Counted from the stretch's first letter, positions 16,206-25,619 are shown. The stretch: DNA of 59,296 nt from Nostoc sp. CMAA1605 (GCF_021596505.1 NZ_PJIZ01000039.1:1-59296); one strand, 5' to 3'. The notes: a model not told the origin generated them from the letters alone. Made by a program: numbers and translations.

Positions 16206-16922
16206 CTACCAACTGACGCTACTGGTGGCCACGATTAACAAGGGATGCGCCCACCACAGTAGCCCAACAAAAATCGCCACACCCAAATAGGCAGGACGAA
16301 GAAATTCTTGCCAGTGAAGAGATTGACGACCATCAATAACTGCGAGAAAGGGGATAATCGAAGTGCGTTGTTTGACAATTTCAAAGGCTTCTCCATAGCG
16401 ATGGTGTAAGCGGCGATCGCCATGCCAAACCCCAAATAAATGATGCAATACTAACCCTATCGATGTCACTAGGGTAAAACTTGTCCCCAACCACAGGGTA
16501 TGGGCAATACACCAAATAATTTGCCCCACCATTTGTGGGTGACGGGTAATCCTGATAATCCCTGTCTCATAGAGATGCACTTGGGGCTTTTGAATAGCAG
16601 CAATTTCTAGTAGATTGAAGGTGGCAGGATACAAAAATAAAAATGAAATCGCTGACAACACCCAAACCACTGCTTTTATGCCTGGTACATCCTGTACCTG
16701 CCACAATTGCCAGCCATCATAACGGTGATTAAAAAAATAGGTAATTACTACGACAGCCAAAGGTAAACTAATTAATGCAAAAACTATGCGATAAAGCCTT
16801 GGCCCGATGTGCTTCTCTGCCCAAGGTCTCAAAGCAGCTCCCCCACTGTGGGCGATCGCAAAAATTAACAATAACCCCAGCATCACCAAATGACTCGGAG
16901 CTAACCCAGGATTGAGCATCAT
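16206..16922 (-). CDS. NnrU family membrane protein (Z-ISO-like)
   Basis: The 238-residue protein has six or so membrane helices and 'GIIRITRHPQMVGQIIWCIA', the RHP motif typical of the NnrU family. Plant 15-cis-zeta-carotene isomerase (Z-ISO), a heme-containing carotenoid enzyme, belongs to the same family, and conserved His residues are present here ('IAHSGGAALRPWAEKHIGPR', 'ITRHPQ', 'HHLFGVWHGD'). A carotenoid-isomerase role is therefore possible but not proven; the denitrification role of NnrU does not fit a cyanobacterium. Start ATG at 16922; the gene is divergent from the LysR gene. Confidence 0.85.
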   Translation of the reverse strand: MMLNPGLAPSHLVMLGLLLIFAIAHSGGAALRPWAEKHIGPRLYRIVFALISLPLAVVVITYFFNHRYDGWQLWQVQDVPGIKAVVWVLSAISFLFLYPATFNLLEIAAIQKPQVHLYETGIIRITRHPQMVGQIIWCIAHTLWLGTSFTLVTSIGLVLHHLFGVWHGDRRLHHRYGEAFEIVKQRTSIIPFLAVIDGRQSLHWQEFLRPAYLGVAIFVGLLWWAHPLLIVATSSVSW

Positions 16923-17121
16923 AATCAACAGGTAAAGTAATTTTAAGAAAAGTTAACCATATACAACCAATACCACAAAGTATTCAACAGGAGACTTGCA
17001 TCAAAATGTTGTGGTACTGTCTTGTTCGAGTCAAGCCTCCGAATCTTCAATGTAATTAATCACGTCTATTGATGATTAGTTATTTAAATTCGCTCCTTTC
17101 AAAGTTTGTGGGTTGAGCCTT

Positions 17122-18135
17122 ATGTCTGACCTTCCATTCACTTTAGATCAGTTACGTATTCTCAAAGCGATCGCTGTAGAAGGGAGCTTCAAGCGTGCTG
17201 CTGATAGTCTCTATGTCTCCCAACCGGCCGTGAGTTTGCAAGTGCAGAACCTAGAGAGACAGCTAGATGTCCCTCTATTCGACCGTGGAGGACGGCGCGC
17301 TCAATTAACCGAAGCAGGGCATCTACTATTGAGCTACGGGGAAAAAATTCTCAGTTTATGTCAAGAAACCTGTCGTGCCATCGAAGATTTACAAAATCTC
17401 CAAGGTGGAACGTTAATTGTGGGTGCTTCTCAAACCACGGGTACTTATCTTTTACCCAAAATGATTGGGATGTTCCGCCAGAAATATCCTGATGTCGCGG
17501 TACAACTTCATGTCCATTCCACTCGCCGCACTGCTTGGAGTGTCGCCAATGGACAAGTAGATTTAGCAATCATTGGCGGCGAAATCCCCGCAGAACTCGC
17601 AGAATCGCTAGAAATTCATCCCTATGCTGAAGATGAACTGGCGTTAATCTTACCTGCATTCCACCCTTTTGCTAAACAAGAATCCATTCAAAAAGAAGAT
17701 TTATACAAATTACAATTCATCACCCTAGACTCCCAATCAACAATTCGCAAAGTTATTGATCAGGTACTAGCGCGCTGTGAAATTGATACCAGGCGGTTCA
17801 AAATTGAGATGGAACTCAATTCCATCGAAGCCATTAAAAATGCTGTGCAGTCTGGTTTAGGTGCAGCATTTGTTTCCACTAGTGCGATCGCCAAAGAATT
17901 ACAGATGGGTGTACTCCACTGCACCCCGATTGATGGCGTTGTCGTCAAAAGGACACTATGGCTGATATTTAATCCCAATCGCTACCGTTCCAAAGCCGCA
18001 GAAGCTTTCAGTCAAGAGATATTACCCCAGTTTGCAACTCCTGAATGGCATCAGGAGATTTTTAACCTGTCACAAAAAAAACTCATGCTACCCCCATTAG
18101 ATGCAGTGTTACCAAACTCTAGTAATGAAGGTTAA
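17122..18135 (+). CDS. rbcR: LysR-type regulator, RbcR-like
   Basis: This 337-residue protein has a clear LysR winged-helix N-terminus ('[20 protein letters not shown]', '[20 protein letters not shown]') and a two-lobe effector domain ('[20 protein letters not shown]', '[16 protein letters not shown]'). The sequence matches the RbcR/Ycf30 group of cyanobacteria and red algal plastids, which regulates Rubisco genes, rather than NdhR/CcmR. Effectors in this group are Calvin-cycle metabolites. An ATG at 17122 is used; the TTG at 17113 would add three residues. It is divergent from the NnrU-like gene with a 200-base shared promoter region. Confidence 0.85.
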   Translation: MSDLPFTLDQLRILKAIAVEGSFKRAADSLYVSQPAVSLQVQNLERQLDVPLFDRGGRRAQLTEAGHLLLSYGEKILSLCQETCRAIEDLQNLQGGTLIVGASQTTGTYLLPKMIGMFRQKYPDVAVQLHVHSTRRTAWSVANGQVDLAIIGGEIPAELAESLEIHPYAEDELALILPAFHPFAKQESIQKEDLYKLQFITLDSQSTIRKVIDQVLARCEIDTRRFKIEMELNSIEAIKNAVQSGLGAAFVSTSAIAKELQMGVLHCTPIDGVVVKRTLWLIFNPNRYRSKAAEAFSQEILPQFATPEWHQEIFNLSQKKLMLPPLDAVLPNSSNEG

Positions 18136-18292
18136 TCCCTAAATTATTAGTCATAAGTTATTAATATGTCAGTTGCTCATGGGAAAAATACTCATGAGCA
18201 ATTGGCTAGATTATAGCTTCAGTAGTTATGATTAAAAATTGTTAACTATTGGCTGTCAAACTAATGACATGACGATTGACTAACAAAATCAA

Positions 18293-19639
18293 ATGGAAGT
18301 CTACTGCACTCGTCCTAATTGCCCACGTCCACAAAACTATTTTCCAGATTTGGATGACACAACTAAACTCAAAACAGCACAGCAAAAATACTGCGTTAGT
18401 TGTGGGATGCCTTTAATGCTAGATGGGAGATATGTCCCAAAAAAGTTATTAGGAAAAGGAGGCTTTGGATCGGCTTTTTTGGCAGGCGATCGCCGAATTC
18501 CAGGGATGCGTCCTTGTGTAGTGAAACAGTTTCAACCTGCTGGTAACTTAACACCTCAACAACTAGAGATTGCCGCTAAACTTTTTGAAAGAGAGGCAGA
18601 AGTATTAGCAGAAATCGGTAGAGAACATGAGCAAATACCAGAACTCTATGCCTTTTTTCCGATGATCGTTCCTAGTTGGCAAGGCACAACAGAAGATCAG
18701 TTTTTTTATCTAGTGCAAGAATATATTGATGGGCAAACCCTAGAAGCCGAACTAGCTCAAGATGGCCAATTCTCCGAAGATAAAGCTCTAGAAGTCTTAC
18801 AAGAAATTCTTAAAATACTGCAATTTATCCATCAAAAAAATATTATTCACAGAGATATCAAACCTTCCAACATTATGCGCCGTCAGGATGGCAAACTCTT
18901 TCTTTTAGATTTCGGTGCAGTTAAACAAGTTACTAACGTCTCAGGAGTTGTCAATGGTACTTCAACTGGTATTTATACTCTAGGATTTGCGGCTCCTGAA
19001 CAAATGGCCGGAAATCAGGTCTTTCCTGCTACAGATTTGTACGCTTTAGCCGCAACTGTGCTGAACTTATTGACTAATCAAGAAATCGCGAAATTGTTTG
19101 ATTCCTATATGAATAGGTGGATATGGCGAGAAAAAGTTAATATTAGCACTCACCTAGCTGATATTTTAGACAAAATGCTGTTGCCTGCTGTCCATGAGCG
19201 TTTTCAATCGGCTCACGAAGTGCTAACAGCTATTTCACCGTCTCCGACACATCTAACAATTTCACCACCAGCACCACCGCCAAGGATAGTAACACCAAAA
19301 GCAAATTTCTCCACCTGGGAATTATTGATGGGTGCCGCATTTAGTGGTTTTGAGGGAGGATTAATGGCGATCGCACTTTTTTCTTTCACTCAATCCCCAA
19401 TCCTGACTTTGGTTTTAGCTGCTATCATTTTGGGTTTATTGATATTTGCTCAAACAAAACGATGGATTGAAAAATTTGACTTACTAATAATTGCCATAAC
19501 TAGTTTGACTATTGTGTTTTTTATTCCTGGAATCGTTAGAGAACAACTTGTAGTTTTATCTGTTGCAGCCGCTTTAGTGGCTATCTCAGCCACAGCACTG
19601 TTTCGTTTGATTTATAAATTACTGTCTCGAATCATTTAA
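18293..19639 (+). CDS. 4-Cys Ser/Thr protein kinase with C-terminal membrane helices
   Basis: The N-terminus 'MEVYCTRPNCPRPQNYFPD' and 'QQKYCVSCGMPL' form a four-cysteine, probably zinc-binding, module seen in many cyanobacterial kinases. The kinase domain follows with 'LGKGGFGSAFLAGDR', catalytic Lys in 'CVVKQF', 'IIHRDIKPSNIMRRQDGK', 'LLDFGAVKQ' and 'APEQMAGNQVFPATDLYALA'. After a Pro-rich linker (about residues 320-340) come three to four membrane helices, placing the kinase at the membrane on the cytoplasmic side. Only 26 bases separate it from the PstS-like gene, so the two probably form an operon. Confidence 0.92.
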   Translation: MEVYCTRPNCPRPQNYFPDLDDTTKLKTAQQKYCVSCGMPLMLDGRYVPKKLLGKGGFGSAFLAGDRRIPGMRPCVVKQFQPAGNLTPQQLEIAAKLFEREAEVLAEIGREHEQIPELYAFFPMIVPSWQGTTEDQFFYLVQEYIDGQTLEAELAQDGQFSEDKALEVLQEILKILQFIHQKNIIHRDIKPSNIMRRQDGKLFLLDFGAVKQVTNVSGVVNGTSTGIYTLGFAAPEQMAGNQVFPATDLYALAATVLNLLTNQEIAKLFDSYMNRWIWREKVNISTHLADILDKMLLPAVHERFQSAHEVLTAISPSPTHLTISPPAPPPRIVTPKANFSTWELLMGAAFSGFEGGLMAIALFSFTQSPILTLVLAAIILGLLIFAQTKRWIEKFDLLIIAITSLTIVFFIPGIVREQLVVLSVAAALVAISATALFRLIYKLLSRII

Positions 19640-19665
19640 AACAGTTCTGGCGTTCAGGTCTACCC

Positions 19666-20679
19666 ATGTCAGAGAAAAACGAAACACTGATACTTTTTTT
19701 CGCCAGTATTATTCCCATCGGTTTAGTTTTGGGTGGATTATGGTTTGTCTTTGGCAAAGGCGGATCAATTTCCCAGCCCACCACTCAACAGTTGAATTCC
19801 AGTAATAAATGTGATGTAACTAACCTCCCAGAAGGCACATTTAATTATGGTGGTAGCACTACTTGGGCTACTATTCGGAGAGATGTAGACCCAGTATTAC
19901 AACAAAAATGCCCTAAGTTTGTTTTAAGATATCTTGACCCCCCATCAGGAAAACCTGGCTCTGGAACTGGGATCAAAATGTTGATTGATAATCAACTGGC
20001 ATTTTCCCAATCTTCACGTTCCTTTAAACCAGAAGAGAATCAAGCCGCTCAACAAAAAGGGTTCAGCCTGAAAGAAATTCCCATCGCCATTGATGGAATT
20101 GCGATCGCAGTTAACCATAACCTCAATATTCCTGGTTTAACCGTTGCCCAAATCAAAGACATCTACACTGGTAAAATTACCAACTGGCAACAAGTTGGAG
20201 GTGTTAACTTACCCATCACACCCCTCACACGTCCCAAAGAGGCAGGTGGCACAGTAGAATTTTTTATAGAGAATGTACTTGAGAAAGAAAGTTTTGGTAA
20301 AAATGTCCAATATATTGGCACTACTACTGAAGCACTCAGAAAAGTAGATGCCAATCCTGGTAGTATTTATTACGCTTCTGCGCCAGAAGTAGTACCTCAA
20401 TGTACTGTTAAATCTCTACCAATTGGCAGAACAAATACAAAGTTCATACCTCCCTACAAAGAACCCCAGGTTTCTCGTTCAGAGTGTCCTGCTAAACTTA
20501 ACCAGTTAAATGCTGAGATGTTCCGTAGTGGTGAATATCCCATTACCCGAAATTTATTTGTCATTGTCAAGCAAAATAATCAAATAGACCAACAAGCTGG
20601 GGAAGCTTACGCTAATTGGCTCTTGACACCCCAAGGTCAACAACTACTTGAGAAGACAGGATTTGTCAGAATCAAATAG
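19666..20679 (+). CDS. PstS-like phosphate-type substrate-binding protein, membrane-anchored
   Basis: The N-terminus has a single hydrophobic segment (residues 9-29) without a lipobox, so the protein is likely anchored with its bulk in the periplasm. The rest matches PstS/SphX-type binding proteins: 'LPEGTFNYGGSTTWATIRRD' (phosphate loop), 'SGTGIKMLIDNQLAFSQSSR', 'VAQIKDIYTGKITNWQQVGG' and a C-terminal 'WLLTPQGQQLLEKTGFVRI'. No transporter genes (pstC/A/B) are adjacent; instead it follows a membrane kinase. I infer a ligand sensor for the kinase or a bound solute receptor; the ligand is unknown. Confidence 0.88.
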   Translation: MSEKNETLILFFASIIPIGLVLGGLWFVFGKGGSISQPTTQQLNSSNKCDVTNLPEGTFNYGGSTTWATIRRDVDPVLQQKCPKFVLRYLDPPSGKPGSGTGIKMLIDNQLAFSQSSRSFKPEENQAAQQKGFSLKEIPIAIDGIAIAVNHNLNIPGLTVAQIKDIYTGKITNWQQVGGVNLPITPLTRPKEAGGTVEFFIENVLEKESFGKNVQYIGTTTEALRKVDANPGSIYYASAPEVVPQCTVKSLPIGRTNTKFIPPYKEPQVSRSECPAKLNQLNAEMFRSGEYPITRNLFVIVKQNNQIDQQAGEAYANWLLTPQGQQLLEKTGFVRIK

Positions 20680-20699
20680 TCAATCAACTTAAAGTTAAA

Positions 20700-20734
20700 T
20701 TTTGAATTTTGAATTTTGAATTTTGAATTTTGAA
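20700..20734. repeat. Heptanucleotide tandem repeat (TTTTGAA)x5
   Basis: Five perfect copies of a 7-base unit directly after the PstS-like gene. Phase and unit differ from the other tandem heptamers of the window. Confidence 0.9.
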
Positions 20735-20742
20735 TTGATCAG

Positions 20743-20767
20743 CCCCTCTCCGCCGCCGGAAAGGGGT
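20743..20767. terminator. Hairpin between convergent genes (PstS-like and ndhJ)
   Basis: CCCCTCTCCG and CGGAAAGGGG pair with one mismatch around a short GC-rich loop. It stands between the 3' ends of two convergent genes. No strong T-run follows, so factor-independent termination is only likely. Confidence 0.5.
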
Positions 20768-20828
20768 TAAAGATGAGATAACAAAATTCTCACAAGCTGA
20801 TACTCAGCACTTAGGACTTCCGCACTAC

Positions 20829-21356
20829 CTAATAAGCATCTTGCAACTCGTAGAAATCAGGTGAAACGTAATCCTTGCGTAAAGGCCAGCCCACCCAATC
20901 TTCAGGCATGAGAATGCGCTTCAAGTTGGGGTGTCCTTCATAGATAATGCCGAACATATCATAGGATTCACGTTCTTGCCAGTCTGCGGTTTTCCAAATC
21001 CAGTAGACCGAAGGAATTCTGGGATTCTCTCTGGGCAAAAATACCTTTACCCGCACTTCTTCAGGTTTATCAGCATTATCACCCACCTTAACTAAGTGAT
21101 AGACACTAACTAAATCTTCACCAGGGCCAAGGTCGATACCTGATTGAAACTGAAGATAGTTAAACCCATAAGCATACAAGGCTGTAGCAATGGGTAACAA
21201 GAAATCTGGTTCGACCTTAATAATTTCTACCCCATTTTTATCGGGGGCTAAAGACTCATGGGCAAAGCCATTTTCTGACAACCAGCTAGAAATGGGGCCA
21301 GCTTGGACTATAGCTTCTGTCTGGGCTGGTACTGGTTTTACTTCTTCATCAGCCAC
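20829..21356 (-). CDS. ndhJ: NAD(P)H-quinone oxidoreductase subunit J (NdhJ)
   Basis: NdhJ corresponds to the 30-kDa (NuoC) subunit in the peripheral arm of NDH-1, facing the cytoplasm. The family motif is clear near the C-terminus: '[20 protein letters not shown]' followed by '[17 protein letters not shown]'. 175 residues is the normal length. The start overlaps the end of ndhK by eight bases, so ndhC-K-J is a single operon. Confidence 0.95.
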   Translation of the reverse strand: MADEEVKPVPAQTEAIVQAGPISSWLSENGFAHESLAPDKNGVEIIKVEPDFLLPIATALYAYGFNYLQFQSGIDLGPGEDLVSVYHLVKVGDNADKPEEVRVKVFLPRENPRIPSVYWIWKTADWQERESYDMFGIIYEGHPNLKRILMPEDWVGWPLRKDYVSPDFYELQDAY

Positions 21357-22086
21357 GTTTTTGTTCCTCCGTCTGAGTCTTTGCTGTCAACAATGCAGGT
21401 GGAACTGGTAAACCAATTGCTTCTGTCAATTCTTTAGGTGGTGTAAAGCGAGTTTCCGACTGCATATATTTGCCAGTTAATATTTCTGGTACTGGTTTCA
21501 AATTATGCGTAGTGCTGTAGAAACGGTGGGTTTGCTTAATTTGACCGCGTTCTTGCATCGAATCATTAGCAATCTTTTTCCGCAGCTTGATAATTGCGTC
21601 AATAATTGCTTCTGGACGGGGAGGACAACCAGGTAAGTAGACATCCACAGGAATAAGCTTATCTACACCACGTACAGCCGTGGGAGAATCAACGCTAAAC
21701 ATCCCACCTGTAATTGTACAAGCCCCCATTGCAATTACATATTTTGGTTCGGGCATTTGTTCATAAAGACGCACCAATTGAGGAGCCATCTTCATGGTGA
21801 TTGTCCCGGCTGTAATAATCAAATCAGCTTGACGGGGACTAGAACGGGGAATTAATCCAAAGCGATCGAAGTCAAAACGTGAGCCAATTAAAGCTGCGAA
21901 TTCAATAAAGCAGCAAGCTGTACCAAACAGCAAAGGCCACAAACTAGAAAGCCTAGCCCAGTTATAAAGGTCATCAACCGTAGTCAAAATGACGTTTTCT
22001 GACAAGTCTTGAGTGACTGTCGGACGCTCAACAGGGTTAATGATTCGTTCTTTGTCCTGGGTGGTTAAATTAGAATTCAAGACCAT
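21349..22086 (-). CDS. ndhK: NAD(P)H-quinone oxidoreductase subunit K (NdhK)
   Basis: NdhK (NuoB type) holds the terminal [4Fe-4S] cluster N2 that delivers electrons to plastoquinone. The cluster cysteines are visible in '[14 protein letters not shown]', '[12 protein letters not shown]' and '[15 protein letters not shown]'. The 245-residue length, with a C-terminal extension after '[13 protein letters not shown]', is typical of cyanobacteria. It overlaps ndhC by ten bases at its start and ndhJ by eight at its end. Confidence 0.96.
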   Translation of the reverse strand: MVLNSNLTTQDKERIINPVERPTVTQDLSENVILTTVDDLYNWARLSSLWPLLFGTACCFIEFAALIGSRFDFDRFGLIPRSSPRQADLIITAGTITMKMAPQLVRLYEQMPEPKYVIAMGACTITGGMFSVDSPTAVRGVDKLIPVDVYLPGCPPRPEAIIDAIIKLRKKIANDSMQERGQIKQTHRFYSTTHNLKPVPEILTGKYMQSETRFTPPKELTEAIGLPVPPALLTAKTQTEEQKRG

Positions 22087-22439
22087 TCCAAAGCTCCTTT
22101 ACGCCATGCGTAAACTAGGGCAACTACAAGAATTGCAATGAAAATCAGTGCCTCAATAAACGCCAATAACCCTAAACGATGAAAAGCTACCGCCCAAGGA
22201 TAAAGGAACACCGTCTCTACATCAAACACTACGAAGACCAGTGCAAACATATAGTACCGGATGTTGAACTGAATCCACGCACCGCCGATGGGTTCCATCC
22301 CAGATTCATAGGTGGTGCGACGTTCCAGACTATTACCCGTGGGTCTAAGGAGCTTGGACGCTGAAAGTGCTAAGGCAGGTACTAGGCTACAGATAATGAG
22401 AAAGCCTAGAAGGTACTCGTAACCGCTAAGGACAAACAC
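22077..22439 (-). CDS. ndhC: NAD(P)H-quinone oxidoreductase subunit 3 (NdhC)
   Basis: This small membrane subunit of NDH-1 (NuoA type) has three helices and the conserved loop '[20 protein letters not shown]' followed by '[16 protein letters not shown]', which shapes the quinone pocket. 120 residues is normal. First gene of the ndhC-K-J operon; its promoter must lie in the 327-base gap shared with the divergent rubredoxin gene. Confidence 0.96.
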   Translation of the reverse strand: MFVLSGYEYLLGFLIICSLVPALALSASKLLRPTGNSLERRTTYESGMEPIGGAWIQFNIRYYMFALVFVVFDVETVFLYPWAVAFHRLGLLAFIEALIFIAILVVALVYAWRKGALEWS

Positions 22440-22766
22440 AATGAATCTACCGCTTATGGAGTATTTTAGGTGGAGGCTGGGGACTGGAGACTGGGGAGGT
22501 CAAAAGTAAAGAGTTAAAAGTAAAAAGAAAAAGAGTTTTTTACCTTTTGTCTTTTTAATTTCCAATACCCAATCCCTAATTCCCAGTACCCAATCCCTAG
22601 AACTGCGTAACTTTCTTTTACATTATATCTGTTTAGTTTTTCTGAAATCTGTGAAACAAACGGATTTCAGGTATTTGATTCGTTTGTAGAAGTGATAGAA
22701 AAGTCTAACGAATATGTCATAATTTTTAACGTATATTTAAGAATTCTTCTCTGCGAGACCTAAGTC
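22440..22766. other. Shared promoter gap between ndhC and rubredoxin
   Basis: About 330 bases with no ORF. The ndhC-proximal side holds degenerate G-rich heptamers (GGGGACTGGAGACTGGGG) and CCAATACC/CCAATCCC heptamers near 22561-22600; the rubredoxin side is AT-rich and should hold the promoter of the photosystem II genes. No clear operator stands out. Confidence 0.5.
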
Positions 22767-23102
22767 ATGAGCGAACCAGCTGTTGAAACTACAGTGTTAG
22801 ACCGCTACGAGTGTCGCGCCTGCGGTTATGTTTACGAACCTGAAAAGGGTGACGATAAGCATGACATTGCTCCAGGGACACCTTTTGCAGAATTGCCTGT
22901 GAATTGGCGTTGTCCTGTTTGCACGGCCAAAAAAGTTGCTTTTACTAATGTTGGGCCAGCCGGTACAGCATCGGGGTTTAAAGAAAACCTCAGCTATGGT
23001 TTAGGTGTAAACACGCTCACCCCTGGTCAGAAAAATATCCTGATTTTCGGTGCTTTAGTGGTAGCATTTTTGTTTTTTATGAGTCTCTATGGATTGCAGT
23101 GA
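22767..23102 (+). CDS. rubA: Membrane-anchored rubredoxin (RubA)
   Basis: The iron is bound by two knuckles, 'YECRACGYVYEPEKGD' and 'NWRCPVCTAKKVAF', each C-x2-C. After a flexible linker a single hydrophobic segment at about residues 88-108 anchors the protein in the thylakoid. This is the cyanobacterial and plastid rubredoxin required for photosystem assembly, in particular photosystem II. It heads a group with ycf48 and psbE-F-L-J, an arrangement conserved in cyanobacteria that matches its role. 111 residues is the usual length. Confidence 0.95.
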   Translation: MSEPAVETTVLDRYECRACGYVYEPEKGDDKHDIAPGTPFAELPVNWRCPVCTAKKVAFTNVGPAGTASGFKENLSYGLGVNTLTPGQKNILIFGALVVAFLFFMSLYGLQ

Positions 23103-23253
23103 GGCAGCAGGAGGCAGGGGGGCAGGGTGCAGGGGGCAGGGGAGAGAAACTCATGACTCAGCACTCACCACTCAGCACTCAGCACTCAACTGCATTAAGT
23201 AACCCGTTGAGAGCGACCTTACACAAATTTAGAATACAAATACAAAAAATCTC

Positions 23254-24285
23254 ATGCGATCGATGGTTATTGTGAAAAGTTGGCAGAAAATCTTTGCTTT
23301 GTTAATGGTCGTCTTTTTGTGTCTGGGTTGTAGTAAAGTGCCGTCTAGCAGCTACAATCCTTGGGCAGTCATTTCTGTACCAACTGAGGCCAAACTTTTA
23401 GATATTGCTTTTACTGGAAATCCCCAGCATGGTTTTTTGGTTGGTAGCAATACCACCCTTTTAGAAACCAATGATGGTGGTGATACTTGGAAACCACTGG
23501 AATTGGCTTTGGATGACGATCGCTATCGTTTTGATGCCGTCAGTTTTGCTGGTAAAGAAGGTTGGATTGCTGGTGAGCCTTCTTTGTTGCTACACACCAC
23601 CGATGAAGGTCACTCTTGGTCACGTATCCCCCTCAGTTCCAAGCTACCAGGCAATCCCATCTCTGTTCATGCTTTGGGTGAAAACACAGCTGAAATGGCT
23701 ACTGATGTCGGCGCAATCTACAAAACCACTGATGGTGGTAGAAACTGGAAGGCGCAAGTAGAAGCAGCAGTTGGGGTAGTGCGTAACCTAGAACGTGCTG
23801 CTGATGGTAAATATGTAGCTGTTTCTGCTAAGGGAAGCTTTTACTCCACTTGGGAACCTGGACAAAATGCTTGGGTTCCCCATAACCGTAACAGTTCCCG
23901 CCGCGTAGAAAATATGGGATTCTCTGAAGATGGGCAATTGTGGTTACTAGCAAGAGGTGGTCAAGTCCAGTTTAGCGACCCTAATGAGCCAGAAGCATGG
24001 CAAGAAGCGAAAAGTCCTGAATTTTCCACTAGTTGGGGTTTATTGGATTTGGCTTATCGCACACCCGAAGAAATCTGGATTGGTGGCGGTAGCGGTAACT
24101 TATTGCTGAGTACCGATGGCGGTCTAACCTGGTCAAAAGACCGTGATGTCGAAGAAGTTGCGGCTAATTTTTACAAGATCGTCTTTTTTAGCCCAGAACA
24201 AGGATTTATCATTGGCGATCGCGGTGTGTTACTCAAATATCAACCCAATGTGGCGAAATCAGACAAAACAGCAGCGTCAGCTTAG
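23254..24285 (+). CDS. ycf48: Photosystem II assembly factor Ycf48 (HCF136)
   Basis: Ycf48 is a lumenal seven-bladed propeller that binds newly made D1 during photosystem II assembly and repair. A signal peptide with a lipobox ('VVFLCLGCSK', Cys about residue 26) is followed by repeated 'TNDGGDTWKPL', 'TTDEGHSWSRI', 'TTDGGRNWKA' and 'STDGGLTWSK' segments, the blades typical of this family. 343 residues is the expected size. The start ATG at 23254 is used; a second ATG three codons on is possible. About 150 bases of heptamer-rich sequence separate it from rubA. Confidence 0.95.
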   Translation: MRSMVIVKSWQKIFALLMVVFLCLGCSKVPSSSYNPWAVISVPTEAKLLDIAFTGNPQHGFLVGSNTTLLETNDGGDTWKPLELALDDDRYRFDAVSFAGKEGWIAGEPSLLLHTTDEGHSWSRIPLSSKLPGNPISVHALGENTAEMATDVGAIYKTTDGGRNWKAQVEAAVGVVRNLERAADGKYVAVSAKGSFYSTWEPGQNAWVPHNRNSSRRVENMGFSEDGQLWLLARGGQVQFSDPNEPEAWQEAKSPEFSTSWGLLDLAYRTPEEIWIGGGSGNLLLSTDGGLTWSKDRDVEEVAANFYKIVFFSPEQGFIIGDRGVLLKYQPNVAKSDKTAASA

Positions 24286-24405
24286 TGATAATCTAAGTTT
24301 TCAGTATCTGCCAGTTTTATGAGAAGCAAGTTGCAACTTGTAACTGTTTCTAAACTTTGTAGGATAATAAACTCAATAACGTCTTTATAAAGGTAGGGAA
24401 TCTCA

Positions 24406-24651
24406 ATGTCAGGGACTACTGGAGAACGGCCGTTTTCCGATATTGTTACCAGTATTCGTTACTGGGTAATCCACAGTATCACCATTCCAGCATTATTCAT
24501 CGCTGGTTGGTTGTTTGTCAGCACCGGTCTAGCTTATGACGTGTTTGGTACTCCTCGTCCTGATGAGTATTACACACAAGCACGCCAAGAGCTGCCAATT
24601 GTGAATAATCGTTTTGAAGCGAAAAAACAAGTTGAACAGTTTATTAAGTAA
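24406..24651 (+). CDS. psbE: Cytochrome b559 alpha subunit (PsbE)
   Basis: PsbE carries one membrane helix with the heme-ligating His in '[20 protein letters not shown]' and pairs with PsbF to bind the b559 heme of photosystem II. 81 residues is standard. AAGGTAGGGAA precedes the ATG. First gene of psbE-F-L-J. Confidence 0.97.
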   Translation: MSGTTGERPFSDIVTSIRYWVIHSITIPALFIAGWLFVSTGLAYDVFGTPRPDEYYTQARQELPIVNNRFEAKKQVEQFIK

Positions 24652-24660
24652 TTTGAAATC

Positions 24661-24798
24661 ATGACTAGCGGCAACAACGTTAACCAACCAGTTACCTATC
24701 CTATTTTTACAGTGAGATGGCTGGCAGTTCACACACTAGCTGTGCCTACCGTCTTCTTTTTGGGCGCGATCGCCTCGATGCAGTTTATTCAACGCTAG
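24661..24798 (+). CDS. psbF: Cytochrome b559 beta subunit (PsbF)
   Basis: This is a 45-residue protein with the single helix and heme His in '[20 protein letters not shown]'. Together with PsbE it forms cytochrome b559 in photosystem II. It starts nine bases after the psbE stop codon. Confidence 0.97.
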   Translation: MTSGNNVNQPVTYPIFTVRWLAVHTLAVPTVFFLGAIASMQFIQR

Positions 24799-24818
24799 TT
24801 AACTACTAGGAGTTAATC

Positions 24819-24938
24819 ATGGAAAGAACGCCCAATCCTAATAATCAACCGGTTGAACTAAACCGGACTTCTCTTTACCTGGGACTACTACTAATTTTCG
24901 TTCTAGGTATTCTATTTTCCAGTTACTTCTTTAACTAA
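24819..24938 (+). CDS. psbL: Photosystem II protein PsbL
   Basis: This 39-residue protein reads '[20 protein letters not shown]' and then '[19 protein letters not shown]', the standard PsbL sequence: a short stromal N-terminus and one helix. A good ribosome site (TAGGAG) precedes the ATG. PsbL sits at the monomer interface near QA. Confidence 0.97.
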   Translation: MERTPNPNNQPVELNRTSLYLGLLLIFVLGILFSSYFFN

Positions 24939-24996
24939 CTGGAACTCTTGTTTGACATCTGTTTTGATTTAATTTATTCAGAGAGGAGCAAAAGCT

Positions 24997-25119
24997 GTGT
25001 CTGCTGGAACTGGGAGAATTCCCCTGTGGGTCGTCGCTACGATCGCAGGATTAGGTGTAATTACTGTTGTAGGTATTTTCTTCTATGGAGCCTACGCTGG
25101 ACTTGGTTCTTCAATCTAA
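24997..25119 (+). CDS. psbJ: Photosystem II protein PsbJ, GTG start
   Basis: This 40-residue protein reads '[20 protein letters not shown]' and then '[20 protein letters not shown]', a typical PsbJ with one helix. The start codon is GTG, preceded by a strong GAGAGGAG at a good distance, which fixes the start. PsbJ modulates forward electron flow and plastoquinone exchange in photosystem II. Confidence 0.96.
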   Translation: MSAGTGRIPLWVVATIAGLGVITVVGIFFYGAYAGLGSSI

Positions 25120-25171
25120 TTTGAACATATTGAACCAGTTCAACTAGCAGTTGTTTAAAAAACATCAATAA

Positions 25172-25209
25172 AAAGCCGCCTATCTTCAAGAAGACAGGCG
25201 GTATTTTAA
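25172..25209 (+). terminator. Terminator of psbE-F-L-J
   Basis: GCCGCCTATCTT pairs with AAGACAGGCGG around a short loop, with one internal mismatch, followed by TATTTTAATT. Preceding A-rich sequence (AATAAAAA) would also permit termination from the other direction. Confidence 0.75.
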
Positions 25210-25398
25210 TTGACTGATTAGCAGCAAAATCCAGTTAATTGCTGATTAATCACGGGTAAAAAATAATCAACTTTGGATTTTAGATCCATAATTTTCGAGC
25301 CATACTGCCAAATAGCAGGAGCTTTGAGCTTGCTCTTGAGACAGGATTGGCAAACAATCCACAATCCAAAATTAACTACTTTGTGCCTAATTAATCAA

Positions 25399-25509
25399 TT
25401 AACCAATATCATCGCGTTCAATGTACAAGAACATAAACGCCATTGTTGCGGCTGAGAAAACTAAACCAGTCAAAGGAACAAAGATAGAGGGCAAAAATGA
25501 TGCTGCCAT
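25399..25509 (-). CDS. psaI: Photosystem I subunit VIII (PsaI)-like protein
   Basis: A 36-residue ORF, too short for most gene finders, reads '[20 protein letters not shown]' and then '[16 protein letters not shown]'. The single helix and the C-terminal 'LYIE(R/K)xD' ending are characteristic of PsaI, a small photosystem I subunit that helps PsaL bind. It is convergent with psbE-F-L-J. Cyanobacterial psaI usually lies near psaL, so this location, away from psaL, is worth noting and it may be an extra copy. Confidence 0.72.
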   Translation of the reverse strand: MAASFLPSIFVPLTGLVFSAATMAFMFLYIERDDIG

Positions 25510-25619
25510 AGTAAAGAGTCCTGTTAAATTACACAACAATTCAAAAAGAGCTTACTGCAAATCTAACCGGATTTTTGCAAATTCTAAAGATTTTTAACAC
25601 AGATTTCCGCCAGAACAGA

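Noticed and set aside
16206..16922. Isoprenylcysteine carboxyl methyltransferase-like protein
   Set aside because: It has an RHP motif similar to that family, but the overall helix pattern and conserved His fit NnrU/Z-ISO better.
17122..18135. ndhR/ccmR regulator because of the nearby ndh genes
   Set aside because: The sequence reads closer to RbcR/Ycf30, and the ndh genes are not adjacent to it in a divergent arrangement.
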